Source of the DNA: CAVRZJ01 sp964594125
GTDB taxonomy: Bacteria; Acidobacteriota; Thermoanaerobaculia; Thermoanaerobaculales; Thermoanaerobaculaceae
Direction: 5' to 3'
Assembly (NCBI GenBank): GCA_964594125.1
Contig: CAZQLL010000011.1
Coordinates: forward strand, 1 to 64,000
Length of the DNA stretch: 64,000 nt
In this document: positions 17,911 to 26,465 of the stretch, piece by piece
How the letters are laid out: each line of letters opens with the position of its first letter
Position numbering within the stretch: position 1 is the stretch's first letter
Program-made: the position numbers and the translations under genes
Notes under the pieces: generated by a model
Told to the model about the DNA's origin: nothing
The model's input: only the letters and a program-made list of their open reading frames with translations
Database searches by the model: none

Positions 17911-20097
17911 GTGTCGAACGCATCCGGCAAGTGCCCCGTCACCGGCGCCCACCCTATGAGGCCGCGGACCAACCGCGACTGGTGGCCCGACCAGCTCAAC
18001 CTCAGGATCCTCCACCAGAACTCTCCCCTCTCCGATCCGATGGGCGAGAAGTTCAACTACGCCGAGGAGTTCAAGAAGCTCGACCTCGCGGCGGTGAAGA
18101 AGGACCTGCACGCGCTGATGACCGACTCGCAGGCGTGGTGGCCGGCCGACTGGGGCCACTACGGCGGGCTGTTCATCCGCATGGCGTGGCACTCGGCGGG
18201 CACCTACCGCATCGCCGACGGCCGCGGCGGCGCCGGCTCCGGCACGCAGCGCTTCGCGCCGCTCAACTCCTGGCCCGACAACGCCAACCTCGACAAGGCG
18301 CGCCGCCTGCTGTGGCCGATCAAGCAGAAGTACGGCCGCAAGCTCTCCTGGGCTGACCTGATGATCCTCGCCGGCAACTGCGCCCTCGAATCGATGGGGT
18401 TCAAGACGTTCGGCTTCGCCGGCGGGCGCGAGGACGTCTGGGAGCCGGAGGAGGACATCGACTGGGGCCGCGAGACCACGTGGCTCGGCGACGAGCGCTA
18501 CACCGGCGACCGCGAGCTCACCGGCCCGTTCGGCGCCGTACAGATGGGCCTGATCTACGTCAACCCGGAAGGGCCGAACGGCAACCCCGACCCGGTCGCC
18601 TCGGCCCGCGACATCCGCGAGACGTTCGCGCGCATGGCGATGAACGACGAGGAGACCGTCGCGCTGGTCGCCGGCGGGCACACCTTCGGCAAGTGCCACG
18701 GCGCCTGCCCCCAGGAACCGTACATCGGCCGGGAGCCCGAGGCAGCGCCGCTCGAGCAGCAGGGCCTCGGCTGGAAGAACACCTTCGGCAGCGGCAACGG
18801 CGACGACACGTACACCAGCGGCATCGAGGGCGCGTGGACCCCGACCCCCACGAGGTGGGACTCGAGCTACTTCGACGTCCTGTTCGGCTACGAGTGGGAG
18901 CTCGTGAAGAGCCCGGCCGGCGCCTGGCAGTGGGTCGCCAAGAACGTCGCCGAGAAGGACATGGTTCCGAGGGCGCACGACCCCTCGAAGCGCTCGGCGC
19001 CGATCATGACCACCGCCGACCTCGCGCTCAGGATGGACCCGCGGTACGAGCGCATCTCGCGCCGTTTCCACAAGAACCCGAAGGCGTTCGCGGACGCCTT
19101 CGCCAGGGCGTGGTTCAAGCTCACCCACCGCGACATGGGGCCGGTCTCGCGTTACCTGGGGCCCGAGGTCCCGAAGGAGCGCCTCATCTGGCAGGACCCC
19201 GTGCCCGCCGTCAACCACAAGCTCATCGGCCGGCGCGACATCGCGGCGCTCAAGAAGCAGATCCTCGGCTCTGGGCTCTCGGTCTCGCAGCTCGTCGCGA
19301 CCGCCTGGGCGTCGGCGTCGACGTTCCGCGGCTCCGACAAGCGCGGCGGCGCGAACGGCGCGCGCATTCGCCTCGCGCCGCAGAAGGACTGGGCGGTGAA
19401 CCAGCCGGCCCAGCTCGCCACGGTGCTCAGGGTCCTCGCCGGGATCCAGCGGCGCTTCAACGCCGCGCAGACGGACGGCAAGAAGGTGTCGCTCGCCGAC
19501 GTGATCGTCCTCGGCGGCTGCGCCGCCGTCGAGCACGCCGCGAAGCAGGCCGGCTGCGCGGTCGATGTCCCCTTCGCCCCCGGCCGCACCGACGCCTCGC
19601 AGAAGCAGACCGACACCGCCTCGTTCGCGGTCCTCGAGCCGAAGGCGGACGGCTTCCGCAACTACCTTCGCAAGGGGCTCGGCGGGTCTCCGGAGCACAT
19701 GCTGGTCGACAGGGCGCAGCTCCTCACGCTGACCGCTCCCGAGATGACGGTGCTCGTCGGCGGCCTGCGCGTCCTCGGCGCCAACACCGGCCAGTCGGAG
19801 CACGGCGTCTTCACCGACCGGCCCGGCGTCCTCACCAACGACTTCTTCGTCAACCTCCTCGACATGGGCACCGAGTGGCGGAAGTCGAGGACCGAGGGCG
19901 TGTACGAGGGGCGCGACCGCGCCACCGGCAAGCTCAGGTGGACCGGCACCCGCGTCGACCTCGTCTTCGGCGCGAACTCCGAGCTGCGGGCGCTCGCCGA
20001 GGTGTACGCCTGCGACGACGCGGGGGAGAAGTTCGTGCACGATTTCGTCGCGGCGTGGAACAAGGTCATGAACCTCGACCGCTTCGATCTCGCCTGA
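17911..20097 (+). CDS. katG: Catalase-peroxidase KatG
   Basis: A 728-residue bifunctional haem enzyme that removes hydrogen peroxide. In the N-terminal catalytic half the distal Trp93 and His94 lie in RMAWHSAGTYR, Tyr216 in MGLIYVNPEGP and Met242 in RETFARMAMND. Together they form the Trp-Tyr-Met adduct needed for catalase activity. The proximal haem ligand is His257 in GGHTFGKCHG. The C-terminal half is the usual inactive duplicate. The start is a GTG with AAGGAGG seven bases upstream, within the end of the regulator gene. Length and motifs are complete. Expression is probably peroxide-controlled through the upstream Fur-family protein. Confidence 0.98.
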   Translation: MSNASGKCPVTGAHPMRPRTNRDWWPDQLNLRILHQNSPLSDPMGEKFNYAEEFKKLDLAAVKKDLHALMTDSQAWWPADWGHYGGLFIRMAWHSAGTYRIADGRGGAGSGTQRFAPLNSWPDNANLDKARRLLWPIKQKYGRKLSWADLMILAGNCALESMGFKTFGFAGGREDVWEPEEDIDWGRETTWLGDERYTGDRELTGPFGAVQMGLIYVNPEGPNGNPDPVASARDIRETFARMAMNDEETVALVAGGHTFGKCHGACPQEPYIGREPEAAPLEQQGLGWKNTFGSGNGDDTYTSGIEGAWTPTPTRWDSSYFDVLFGYEWELVKSPAGAWQWVAKNVAEKDMVPRAHDPSKRSAPIMTTADLALRMDPRYERISRRFHKNPKAFADAFARAWFKLTHRDMGPVSRYLGPEVPKERLIWQDPVPAVNHKLIGRRDIAALKKQILGSGLSVSQLVATAWASASTFRGSDKRGGANGARIRLAPQKDWAVNQPAQLATVLRVLAGIQRRFNAAQTDGKKVSLADVIVLGGCAAVEHAAKQAGCAVDVPFAPGRTDASQKQTDTASFAVLEPKADGFRNYLRKGLGGSPEHMLVDRAQLLTLTAPEMTVLVGGLRVLGANTGQSEHGVFTDRPGVLTNDFFVNLLDMGTEWRKSRTEGVYEGRDRATGKLRWTGTRVDLVFGANSELRALAEVYACDDAGEKFVHDFVAAWNKVMNLDRFDLA

Positions 20098-20114
20098 TCG
20101 ACACGGGATGAAAT

Positions 20115-20152
20115 GCAGGGGGGCCCCGGCGGGCGACCGCCGGGGCCCCTGC
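20115..20152 (+). terminator. Strong hairpin after katG
   Basis: A near-perfect GC stem of about 17 bp (GCAGGGG and GGCCCCGGCGG pairing with CCGCCGGGGCC and CCCTGC) around GCGA lies 17 bases after the katG stop. No T-run follows. Confidence 0.6.
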
Positions 20153-20162
20153 GTCGTCGACT

Positions 20163-20451
20163 GCGCAGAACGTCCCTCCGCACGCTCCGGGAGCGCGGGC
20201 GCCCTCGCCCGCGCGCTTGTCCTGCTCTCGGACGCCCGGACCGGCGGGGGCGCCGGCCCTCCCGCTGGCTTCCATGGTCCGGGGTGCGCCGCGGCCGATG
20301 TGGATTGTTCAGAAGGTCCCTCCGCAAGACTCGGGAGCGCGGGCGCCCTCGCCCGCGCGCTTGTCCTGCTCTCGGACGCCCGGACCGGCGGGGGCGCCGG
20401 CCCTCCCGCTGGCTTCCGTGGTCCGGGGTGCGCCGCGGCCGATGTGGATTG
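20163..20451 (+). repeat. Twin-hairpin element A, tandem pair A5 and A6
   Basis: Two head-to-tail units of about 145 bp (20163-20307 and 20308-20451), each from CAGAA(C/G)GTCCC to GTGGATTG. They are almost identical to each other and to 2352-2499. They lie between the convergent katG and permease-prefix genes. Confidence 0.88.
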
Positions 20452-20498
20452 TTCGGGCTTCCTGCACCCCGCACCGCGTGGCGGATGCTCCGCGCCGC

Positions 20499-21896
20499 CT
20501 ATCGGAACGAGAACACCACGGGGAACACCAGGACCACCACCCACGCCCACAGCGCGTAGACGGGGAGGTACGCCGTCTGCCAGCGCTCGAGCGCCGCGAA
20601 CGGCGCCCGGCGGGCGAGGAAGCGCGCGTAGAGCACGGCGGACCAGCCGAGGTTCACCAGCAGGATGACGTTCTCCCCCAGCGCCGCCACCTTGTTGGGG
20701 CTGAACCCGTAGTCCGAGATGCGTCCGGCGATCGCCCACAGCGCGATGGCGTCGACGAGCAGCGCGCAGACGACGAGGAGTAGCTGCAGGGCGTCGAAGA
20801 GACCGGCCGGCTTCGCCGGGTCTCGGGCCGAGATCGCGTAGAGCACCAGGCCCGCCACCACCGCCAGCAGCAGGTCGAAGCCGATGAGCGCCTCGCGCTT
20901 CACGTCGATGCCGCTGCCGGTCCACGCCATGGTCCCCAGGAACGCCAGCAGCAGCAGCGTGAACAGCGGCGTGAAGATCAGCGTCAGCACCGGCGCCATG
21001 TTCTCGATGACGCTCTGCTTGGCCTCGACCAGCCACGCCGCGATGAGCACCGCGCCGACGGCGCCACAGGGCAGGACCCAGGTCGCCAGGAGCGGCTCCG
21101 GCTTGAAGCCGATGGCGCTGAAGACGAACCCGGTGAGCGCCATCAGGACGCCGCCGCCGAGCGCGATCAGGGCGTAGTAGATGAACCACTCGCCGGAGAA
21201 GCGCACGTAGTTCATGCGCGCGGCGTGGTCGCGCCAGCGGCCGCCGGCGTAGGCGTAGCCGACGGCCAGCCACAGCGCGATCAGCACGTGCAGCGCCGCC
21301 AGCCGCAGGGTGTGCGCCTCCGGCGTGAACGGCATGAGGTTCATCGCTGCGGCCGCCGCCGCGAACGGCGCCGCCAGCCACAGCCGGCCCGCCGGCGGCA
21401 GCGCCCGCTTCCAGGCGAAGAACGCCGCCAGCAGCGGGAGCACGAACAGGCCCAGGTTGCGGACGTACAGCTCCGGCAGCTCCTGGCCAGGGTCCATCCG
21501 CACGCCGAACAGCGCCGGGAGCTTGATCGCCGCCGCCGCGGCGACCGCGAGCGCGACCGCCGTCAACGCCTCCCGCCCGGCCGTGCCGCCGCCGCCTCCG
21601 CGATCGTCGGACGCGACCACGAGCCGCTTCCACAGCCGCTCCGAGTGCTCGCGGGCGAACTCGCGCGAGAGCGCGTCGAGCTCGCCGATGCGCTTCACGG
21701 CGATGAGGAACGCCTCGTCCTCCGAGAGCCCCGCAGCCGCGAGGGCGCCCGCCTGGCTGCGCAGGTGATCCTCCAGCTCGTCCGCGTCGACGGAGTGGAT
21801 CGCCGGTCGCCGCCGGAGGTACGAGCGCCATTCCGCGATCCCCTCCTCCAACGACGAGTGCGCCCCTGCCACGGCGGTCTGGGTTTCCTGTGTCAC
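20499..21896 (-). CDS. Membrane protein with permease-prefix domain, PadR partner
   Basis: A 465-residue integral membrane protein. The N-terminal 95 residues are a soluble helical domain (LEDHLRSQAGALAAAGLSEDEAFLIAVKRIGELDALSREFAREH) of the permease-prefix type often found next to PadR regulators. About ten to eleven membrane helices follow from residue 105 to the end. The GTG start overlaps the end of padR within a few bases, with GGGAGG inside padR serving as ribosome site, so expression is translationally coupled. No transport motif is recognised. It probably senses or remodels the envelope, with export function unproven. Confidence 0.85.
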   Translation of the reverse strand: MTQETQTAVAGAHSSLEEGIAEWRSYLRRRPAIHSVDADELEDHLRSQAGALAAAGLSEDEAFLIAVKRIGELDALSREFAREHSERLWKRLVVASDDRGGGGGTAGREALTAVALAVAAAAAIKLPALFGVRMDPGQELPELYVRNLGLFVLPLLAAFFAWKRALPPAGRLWLAAPFAAAAAAMNLMPFTPEAHTLRLAALHVLIALWLAVGYAYAGGRWRDHAARMNYVRFSGEWFIYYALIALGGGVLMALTGFVFSAIGFKPEPLLATWVLPCGAVGAVLIAAWLVEAKQSVIENMAPVLTLIFTPLFTLLLLAFLGTMAWTGSGIDVKREALIGFDLLLAVVAGLVLYAISARDPAKPAGLFDALQLLLVVCALLVDAIALWAIAGRISDYGFSPNKVAALGENVILLVNLGWSAVLYARFLARRAPFAALERWQTAYLPVYALWAWVVVLVFPVVFSFR

Positions 21897-21899
21897 GAG

Positions 21900-22253
21900 T
21901 CAGCCTCCCTGGAGCACCGGTTGGAACGACTTGACCTGCGTACGCCGCAGCGCGGCGTCCACCACCTGCCACTGCCGCCGCTGGCTCGCCAGCTCGTCCT
22001 CGCCGCTTTTCGTCAGTCGATAGTACTTGCGCTGCCGCCCCGACTCCGACTGCCCCCAGTCGGCCTCCACGAAGCCGTTGCGCTCGAGGCGGTGGAGCAC
22101 GGGGTACAACATGCCGTCCGTCCACTGCAGCTCGCCTCCCGACAGCTCCGCCACCCGCTTGATGATGGCGTAGCCGTAGCTCTCGCCCTCGCTCAAGATG
22201 CCCAGGATCAGCGGCGTGGCCGAGGCGGCGACGAGGTCCTTGCCGACGTTCAT
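21900..22253 (-). CDS. PadR family transcriptional regulator
   Basis: A 117-residue winged-helix regulator. The DNA-binding part covers about 8-85 with the typical blocks LILGILSEGESYGYAIIKR, TDGMLYPVLHRLERNGFV and SGRQRKYYRLTKSGEDEL, followed by a C-terminal helix. This is the short, PadR-s2-like form. It is the first gene of a two-gene operon with the permease-prefix membrane protein. A near-consensus promoter with a dyad over it lies 50-80 bases upstream, so autorepression is likely. Confidence 0.93.
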   Translation of the reverse strand: MNVGKDLVAASATPLILGILSEGESYGYAIIKRVAELSGGELQWTDGMLYPVLHRLERNGFVEADWGQSESGRQRKYYRLTKSGEDELASQRRQWQVVDAALRRTQVKSFQPVLQGG

Positions 22254-22292
22254 CGGCCGGTCCGTCCAGCGATCGAAGGTCGGCGGGCTCCG

Positions 22293-22332
22293 TACATAGG
22301 AGCCTTATACATTGTTGTTCTATGTATGTCAA
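22293..22332 (-). promoter_or_regulatory. Strong promoter with PadR-type dyad
   Basis: On the minus strand TTGACA (22332-22327) and TATAAG (22309-22304) are separated by exactly 17 bases, one mismatch from full consensus. Inverted repeats ATACAT-N9-ATGTAT (22307-22327) and TACATAG-N20-CTATGTA (22293-22326) overlay it. This is the AT-rich dyad expected of PadR operators. It is striking in a region otherwise extremely GC-rich. Confidence 0.75.
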
Positions 22333-22695
22333 GCGGACAGGCGGCCACTCCGTGCGTCAGTCGCGCCGGGGCGTGAACCTGTGATTCGGCGGCGAGATCC
22401 TCGCGCCGAACGTCTCGATGGCGCTGCCGCGCGCGCCGTGCTTCGTGCGCCAGTCGAGGACGCGAGCATCGACGGGAGCGTGAGGCAGTCCTCGAACGGT
22501 CGCACCGCGGGCCGGACATGGGTGTCGACGTGGAAGCCGGCCACTTCAGCGCGGGCCGGCGCCCGCCGCGGGCACCAGACTGCGCTGAGACCCTGAAGTA
22601 CCTGCAGCGGCGGCCCCGCCCGAGTCGATGGCGGGCGCCAGACACGCACTCCCGCGGCACCCGTGACGCGGCCGCCCCGCTACTCCGGGACGGGC
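22333..22695. other. Non-coding stretch with palindrome D remnant
   Basis: No convincing gene. An imperfect copy of the 37-bp palindrome D lies at 22549-22585 (see 57279-57315). Confidence 0.5.
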
Positions 22696-23271
22696 CTAGA
22701 CCCGCAACAGGCCGCGGAACGCCCTCGCGGCATAGTAGGAGGGCGCACCGTTGTGGTACACGAAGACAGCGCCGTAGCGGCGGTCGCCGAAGAGGGCGCC
22801 GCCCAGCTTCCTGATGGCGGCAGGCGTCTTCAACCAGCTCGACGTCTTCGTGTCGAACGCCCCGAGGCTCTGCAGCGCTCGGTACTGTGCTTCCGTCAGG
22901 AGCTCGATGCCCATCGCAGCCGCCATGTCCACAGCGTTGCCTCCGGGCTTGAACGTCTTCCGCCCCTCCAGCGCGTCCCGGTCGTAGCAGACGCTCCTGC
23001 GGCCCGGCGGACTTTCCGCTGAGCAGTCGCAGAAGAGGTACTCGCCCGTCTCCCCGTCGTGGCCGATGACGTCGGGCTCGCCGCCGGTTCTCTCCATCTC
23101 ATAAAGCGACCGCAGCTTCCCGGCGTCGGCTTGCAGCCTCGCCCGCACATCGGCCCATCTGAGGCCTTCATGCCGGTCCGCATGCTTCTCGAAACGCCGT
23201 CCGAGTGTCGTGAGCAGCTCCTCACGCTGTTCCGGTGACAGCTCCCTCTCGGCGCCCTTGATGTCGTTCAT
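22696..23271 (-). CDS. DUF4256 domain protein
   Basis: A 191-residue soluble protein matching the highly conserved DUF4256 family along its full length. Recognised blocks are LSPEQREELLTTL, ERTGGEPDVIGHD, FCDCSAESPPGRRSVCYDR, AAAMGIELLTEAQYR, DTKTSSWLKTP, and LGGALFGDRRYGAVFVYHNG near the end. The function of the family is not known to me. The Asp/Cys/Ser-rich centre is suggestive of a metal or nucleotide site, but that is speculation. No clear ribosome site precedes the ATG. Confidence 0.9.
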   Translation of the reverse strand: MNDIKGAERELSPEQREELLTTLGRRFEKHADRHEGLRWADVRARLQADAGKLRSLYEMERTGGEPDVIGHDGETGEYLFCDCSAESPPGRRSVCYDRDALEGRKTFKPGGNAVDMAAAMGIELLTEAQYRALQSLGAFDTKTSSWLKTPAAIRKLGGALFGDRRYGAVFVYHNGAPSYYAARAFRGLLRV

Positions 23272-23577
23272 GCCGGGATAGTACCTCTGCCGGAAGCGCG
23301 GAGGGAACGGCTTCCACCACGCGCGAGCGTGCCGCCGCGAGTGTCTGCGCGCAGACCGGCGCCGACTCCGGGATCCGCTGTCTTGATCGCGTCGGCATCG
23401 CGCGCCGCACCGCGCCGGGGGTTGCTTCGTCAGGACGACATGGGTGACGTGACCCGTCGCGGGGCGGGACACAGGTCGCCTCTCGGCGCGGGCTCCGCCC
23501 ACCCCGCCTGCTGCGGGCGTACACTCGTCGCGCGCCACGGCGCCCCTCGCACGCGCCGCGGCCGACCGGAGGTTGCG
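23272..23577. other. Intergenic region between divergent genes
   Basis: No coding frame or clear promoter stands out. The only clear signal is CGGAGG just before the start at 23578. Confidence 0.4.
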
Positions 23578-25074
23578 ATGTGCTGTCCCGAGCGGCGGAC
23601 CGGGATCGTGGCGGCTGCGGTGCTCTGCGCGTCGGCGCTCGCGGCGGCGGCCGCCGCGGCTGTCGACGCCGGGCCGGCGACGTGGCCCCCGCGGTTCGCA
23701 TGGCACACGTTTTTCGGCTCCACCGACCCCGAGAGCGGCGGCGAGATCGCCGTCGACGGCGCTTCGCGGGTGACGACGATCGGCTCGAGCTACGCCTCGT
23801 GGCTCGGCCCCGGCGGCGCGCCGCCGCTGCGCGCGTTCACCCCCGGGAACGCCAACGGCTTCGTCCTCCAGGTCGACCGTGCCGGCGCGTACCGCTGGCA
23901 CATGTTCCTCCCCTGCACGCTCGACGGCGTCGCGGCGGACGAGGCGGGCGGCATCTACCTCACCGGCAGCAGCTCGAAGAGCTGGACCGGGCCGGCCGGC
24001 GAGGCGCCGCTGCACGCTCACCCGGGCGGCGCCAGCGCGATCGTCGTCGTGACGCTCGACGAGAACGGGGCGTACCTCTGGCACACGTTCTTCGGCTCGG
24101 GGCACGCCAACTACAACAACGGCGGCAACGCGGTGGCCGCCGGAGTCTGGGTGACCGGGCACACCGCGGGCGGAAGCTGGACCGGACCGGCGGGGCAGCC
24201 GCCGGCAGCGCCGTTCGTCGGCCTGCAGAACGCGTTCGTGCTCAAGCTCTCGCCGGCAGGCGCCTACCAGTGGCACGCGTTCTTCGGCGCGGGCTCGGCA
24301 GACGCCTTCGCCGTGGGCGCCGACGCCGCGGGCGATGCCGTCGTGCTGGGGTCGAGTCTCGCGGCGTGGAACGGCCCGGCGGGGCAGCCGCCGCTGCACG
24401 CCTACACCGCCACGCCGCCGCGCTACGCCGACCTGTTCGTCGTCAAGCTGCGCGGCGCCGATGGGGCGTATCGCTGGCACACGTTCTACGGCACGGGCAC
24501 CGTGTCGGGGCGCGGCCTCGCCGTGCTCGGCTCGGAGATCTGGGTGACCGGGAGCAGCGGCGCCGGGTGGGCCGGCCCCGCCGGCGAGCCGCCCCGCAGC
24601 CCCTACCTGGCGCCGCCGGCCAACCCCAACACCATCCTCGTCCTGACCCTCCGCGGCTACGGCGCCTACGGGTGGCACGCATTCCTCGGCGGCGGCGGGA
24701 CCGCCGGCAACGCTGTCGCCGTCGACGGGCTCGCGGTGTACGTCGCCGCCGACTGCTGGGCGGCGTGGAACGGGCCGGGGGGCGAGCCCCCGGCCGTGCC
24801 GTTCTCGGGCTGGAGCTCCGCCGCGCTCGTCGCGCTCGCGCCCGACGGTGCCTTTCGCGGGCACACGTTCGTCGGCGCGGCGACGGGCGCCGAAGGCCTC
24901 GCGGTCCGCGGCGGCGCCGCCTACCTCGGCGGCACGGCCGGCGGATCGTGGAACGGCCCGGACGGCCAGCCCCCGCAGCACGCCTACGCCGGCTTCGGCG
25001 ACGTCATGCTGACGAAGCTCGTCTCGCCGCTGCCCTACGGCACGCTCTCCCGCCGCCTCGCGCGCCGGCCGTAG
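23578..25074 (+). CDS. Secreted seven-repeat propeller-like protein
   Basis: A 498-residue exported protein with a signal peptide (about 8-30). The rest is seven repeats of about 60-65 residues. Each carries a strand with the pattern (Y/F)xWHxF(F/L)G and a later turn W(N/T/A/L)GP(A/G/D)G(Q/E)PP, the last repeats being somewhat degenerate. Seven such units suggest a seven-bladed beta-propeller of the SBBP or YncE-like kind. No enzyme motif is visible. CGGAGG lies five bases before the ATG. The protein probably acts outside the cytoplasm in binding. It ends five bases from the convergent nikR gene. Confidence 0.8.
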   Translation: MCCPERRTGIVAAAVLCASALAAAAAAAVDAGPATWPPRFAWHTFFGSTDPESGGEIAVDGASRVTTIGSSYASWLGPGGAPPLRAFTPGNANGFVLQVDRAGAYRWHMFLPCTLDGVAADEAGGIYLTGSSSKSWTGPAGEAPLHAHPGGASAIVVVTLDENGAYLWHTFFGSGHANYNNGGNAVAAGVWVTGHTAGGSWTGPAGQPPAAPFVGLQNAFVLKLSPAGAYQWHAFFGAGSADAFAVGADAAGDAVVLGSSLAAWNGPAGQPPLHAYTATPPRYADLFVVKLRGADGAYRWHTFYGTGTVSGRGLAVLGSEIWVTGSSGAGWAGPAGEPPRSPYLAPPANPNTILVLTLRGYGAYGWHAFLGGGGTAGNAVAVDGLAVYVAADCWAAWNGPGGEPPAVPFSGWSSAALVALAPDGAFRGHTFVGAATGAEGLAVRGGAAYLGGTAGGSWNGPDGQPPQHAYAGFGDVMLTKLVSPLPYGTLSRRLARRP

Positions 25075-25079
25075 CGTTG

Positions 25080-25523
25080 TCACACTCCCTTCCCCACCGT
25101 CTTCCGGGACCGCCGGGCGGCCGTCGCCGTCACCGTGAGCCTGCCGTGCTGCACGCCCTTCATGCTGATGAGGGTGTCCGCGATCCGCCTGACGCCGGCG
25201 GCGTCGCCGCGCACGACGATCGCCTCGAGGCAGTGGTCGTGATCGAGATGGATGTGAAGGGACGACAACACCGCATCGTGGGTAGCGTGCTGGATCGCCG
25301 TGAGCCGGTCGCCGAGGCGGCGCACGCGGTGGTCGTAGACCAGGGTGATCGTCCCGACGACCGAACCGCGGCCGGACGACCACTGCTCCTGGACGAGCGC
25401 GTCGCGGATCAGGTCGCGGAACGCCTCCGAGCGGCTCTTGTAGCCGCGCCGCCGGATGAGGCCGTCGAACGACGCCAGCAGATCCGCGTCGATCGCAACG
25501 CCGATGCGCTCGAGCTCCGTCAC
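25080..25523 (-). CDS. nikR: Nickel-responsive regulator NikR
   Basis: A 147-residue ribbon-helix-helix repressor that binds DNA when loaded with nickel. The N-terminal RHH (ERIGVAIDADLLASFDGLI to SRSEAFRDLIRDAL) is followed by the ACT-like domain. Its ligands His79, His90, His92 and Cys98 have exactly the spacing of the E. coli site (76, 87, 89, 95). The GTG start overlaps the TGA of the methyltransferase gene (GTGA), so the two are coupled, and GGGGAGG precedes it. It likely controls the divergent ABC importer. Confidence 0.95.
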   Translation of the reverse strand: MTELERIGVAIDADLLASFDGLIRRRGYKSRSEAFRDLIRDALVQEQWSSGRGSVVGTITLVYDHRVRRLGDRLTAIQHATHDAVLSSLHIHLDHDHCLEAIVVRGDAAGVRRIADTLISMKGVQHGRLTVTATAARRSRKTVGKGV

Positions 25524-26344
25524 CCGCGCCTCCCCTCTCCGCCGGCCTCGCCTGCGGGCCGCGGAACCTCCCACGAGAAAAGCGCCCACCGCATCGGCTC
25601 CGCCGCGAGCCGGTCGCCGTGCGCCTCGTAGTACCCGCGGGCGGCGTCCGCCTCGGCGGCGGACAGCTCGCCGACGAACGCCCGCACGCGCGCGACGAAC
25701 TCCTCGCCGTCGGTCACTCCCTCAAAGCGGTTCCTGTCCGTCAGGAACTCCAGCGCGGGGTGAATGCCGAGGTGGTGCAGGATGCCGACGACGAAAAGGT
25801 AATCAGGCAGCCGGCCGAACGGCCGGCCGAGGTGCAGCGCCACCTCGTCGCCGATGAAGCGGCCGTGCGCCGGGTATGTCAGGTACACGCGGCGGCGCGC
25901 GCGCGCCGCGAGCTTGCGCGCCGCCGCCTCGAAGTCCGGCACCGCCGCCGCCCGCGACGCCACGACCACGTCGCAGACCGGCAGATCCGACCAGTCGTCG
26001 TCCCATGAGCGCAGGATCGCCGTCGCGTGGGCGATGCCCCGCGCCGCCGCCTCCTCGCCGAACGCCCGCAGCATCTCCGGGCTGTAGTCGAGCCCGTACA
26101 CGTGCGACAGCCGCGGCGCAACCGACAGGGCGACCGTCCCCGGGCCGCACCCGACGTCGAGCAGCGTCCGGCACCCGTCGAGGTTCAGCCGGGCGACGAG
26201 CCGCCGCAGATACTCCGATGCGAAGACGCCCGCGCGCATCTTCGCGGCGCGCGCGTCCCAGTACTCCGGCGCGCGCTCGGGTCGGCCCGAGCGCGCCCAT
26301 GCGGCGCGGTACCGTTCGGCGAAATCGACGTCGTCCAGGCTCAC
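25520..26344 (-). CDS. Class I SAM-dependent methyltransferase in nickel locus
   Basis: A 274-residue cytoplasmic protein with the SAM motif LLDVGCGPGTVALSVAP (about 62-78), the acidic DYSPEML of motif post-I and a CDVVVASRAAAVPDFE strand. The C-terminal half is helical and contains LHHLGIHPALEFL. It is translationally coupled to nikR and shares its upstream region with a siderophore-type importer. That context suggests a role in metal uptake, for instance making or modifying a nickel-binding small molecule. That role is inferred only from the neighbours. The GTG start is used because no later start keeps the N-terminal helix. Confidence 0.85.
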   Translation of the reverse strand: MSLDDVDFAERYRAAWARSGRPERAPEYWDARAAKMRAGVFASEYLRRLVARLNLDGCRTLLDVGCGPGTVALSVAPRLSHVYGLDYSPEMLRAFGEEAAARGIAHATAILRSWDDDWSDLPVCDVVVASRAAAVPDFEAAARKLAARARRRVYLTYPAHGRFIGDEVALHLGRPFGRLPDYLFVVGILHHLGIHPALEFLTDRNRFEGVTDGEEFVARVRAFVGELSAAEADAARGYYEAHGDRLAAEPMRWALFSWEVPRPAGEAGGEGRRG

Positions 26345-26387
26345 GTCCGACTCACCGCGCCGCCGACGAGCGACGGCGCGCCCGAGC

Positions 26388-26414
26388 GTAACACGAACGG
26401 AATGATCGTGCTAC
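26388..26414. promoter_or_regulatory. Candidate NikR operator
   Basis: GTAACACGA, nine bases, TCGTGCTAC form a dyad with eight of nine bases paired. The total is 27 bases, close to the 28-bp span of the E. coli NikR site (GTATGA-N16-TCATAC), with GTA/TAC ends conserved. It lies between the divergent methyltransferase-nikR and ABC importer genes. Confidence 0.6.
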
Positions 26415-26465
26415 GATCGCGGGCGATCCGCCGGCCGCGAGCGGCAGGCGGGCGGAACGACTCCC

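Noticed and set aside
17881..22332. Minus-strand frame of about 1480 codons across katG and the padR locus
   Set aside because: It lies opposite katG, which has complete catalytic motifs, and overlaps padR in another frame. Composition is repetitive and basic.
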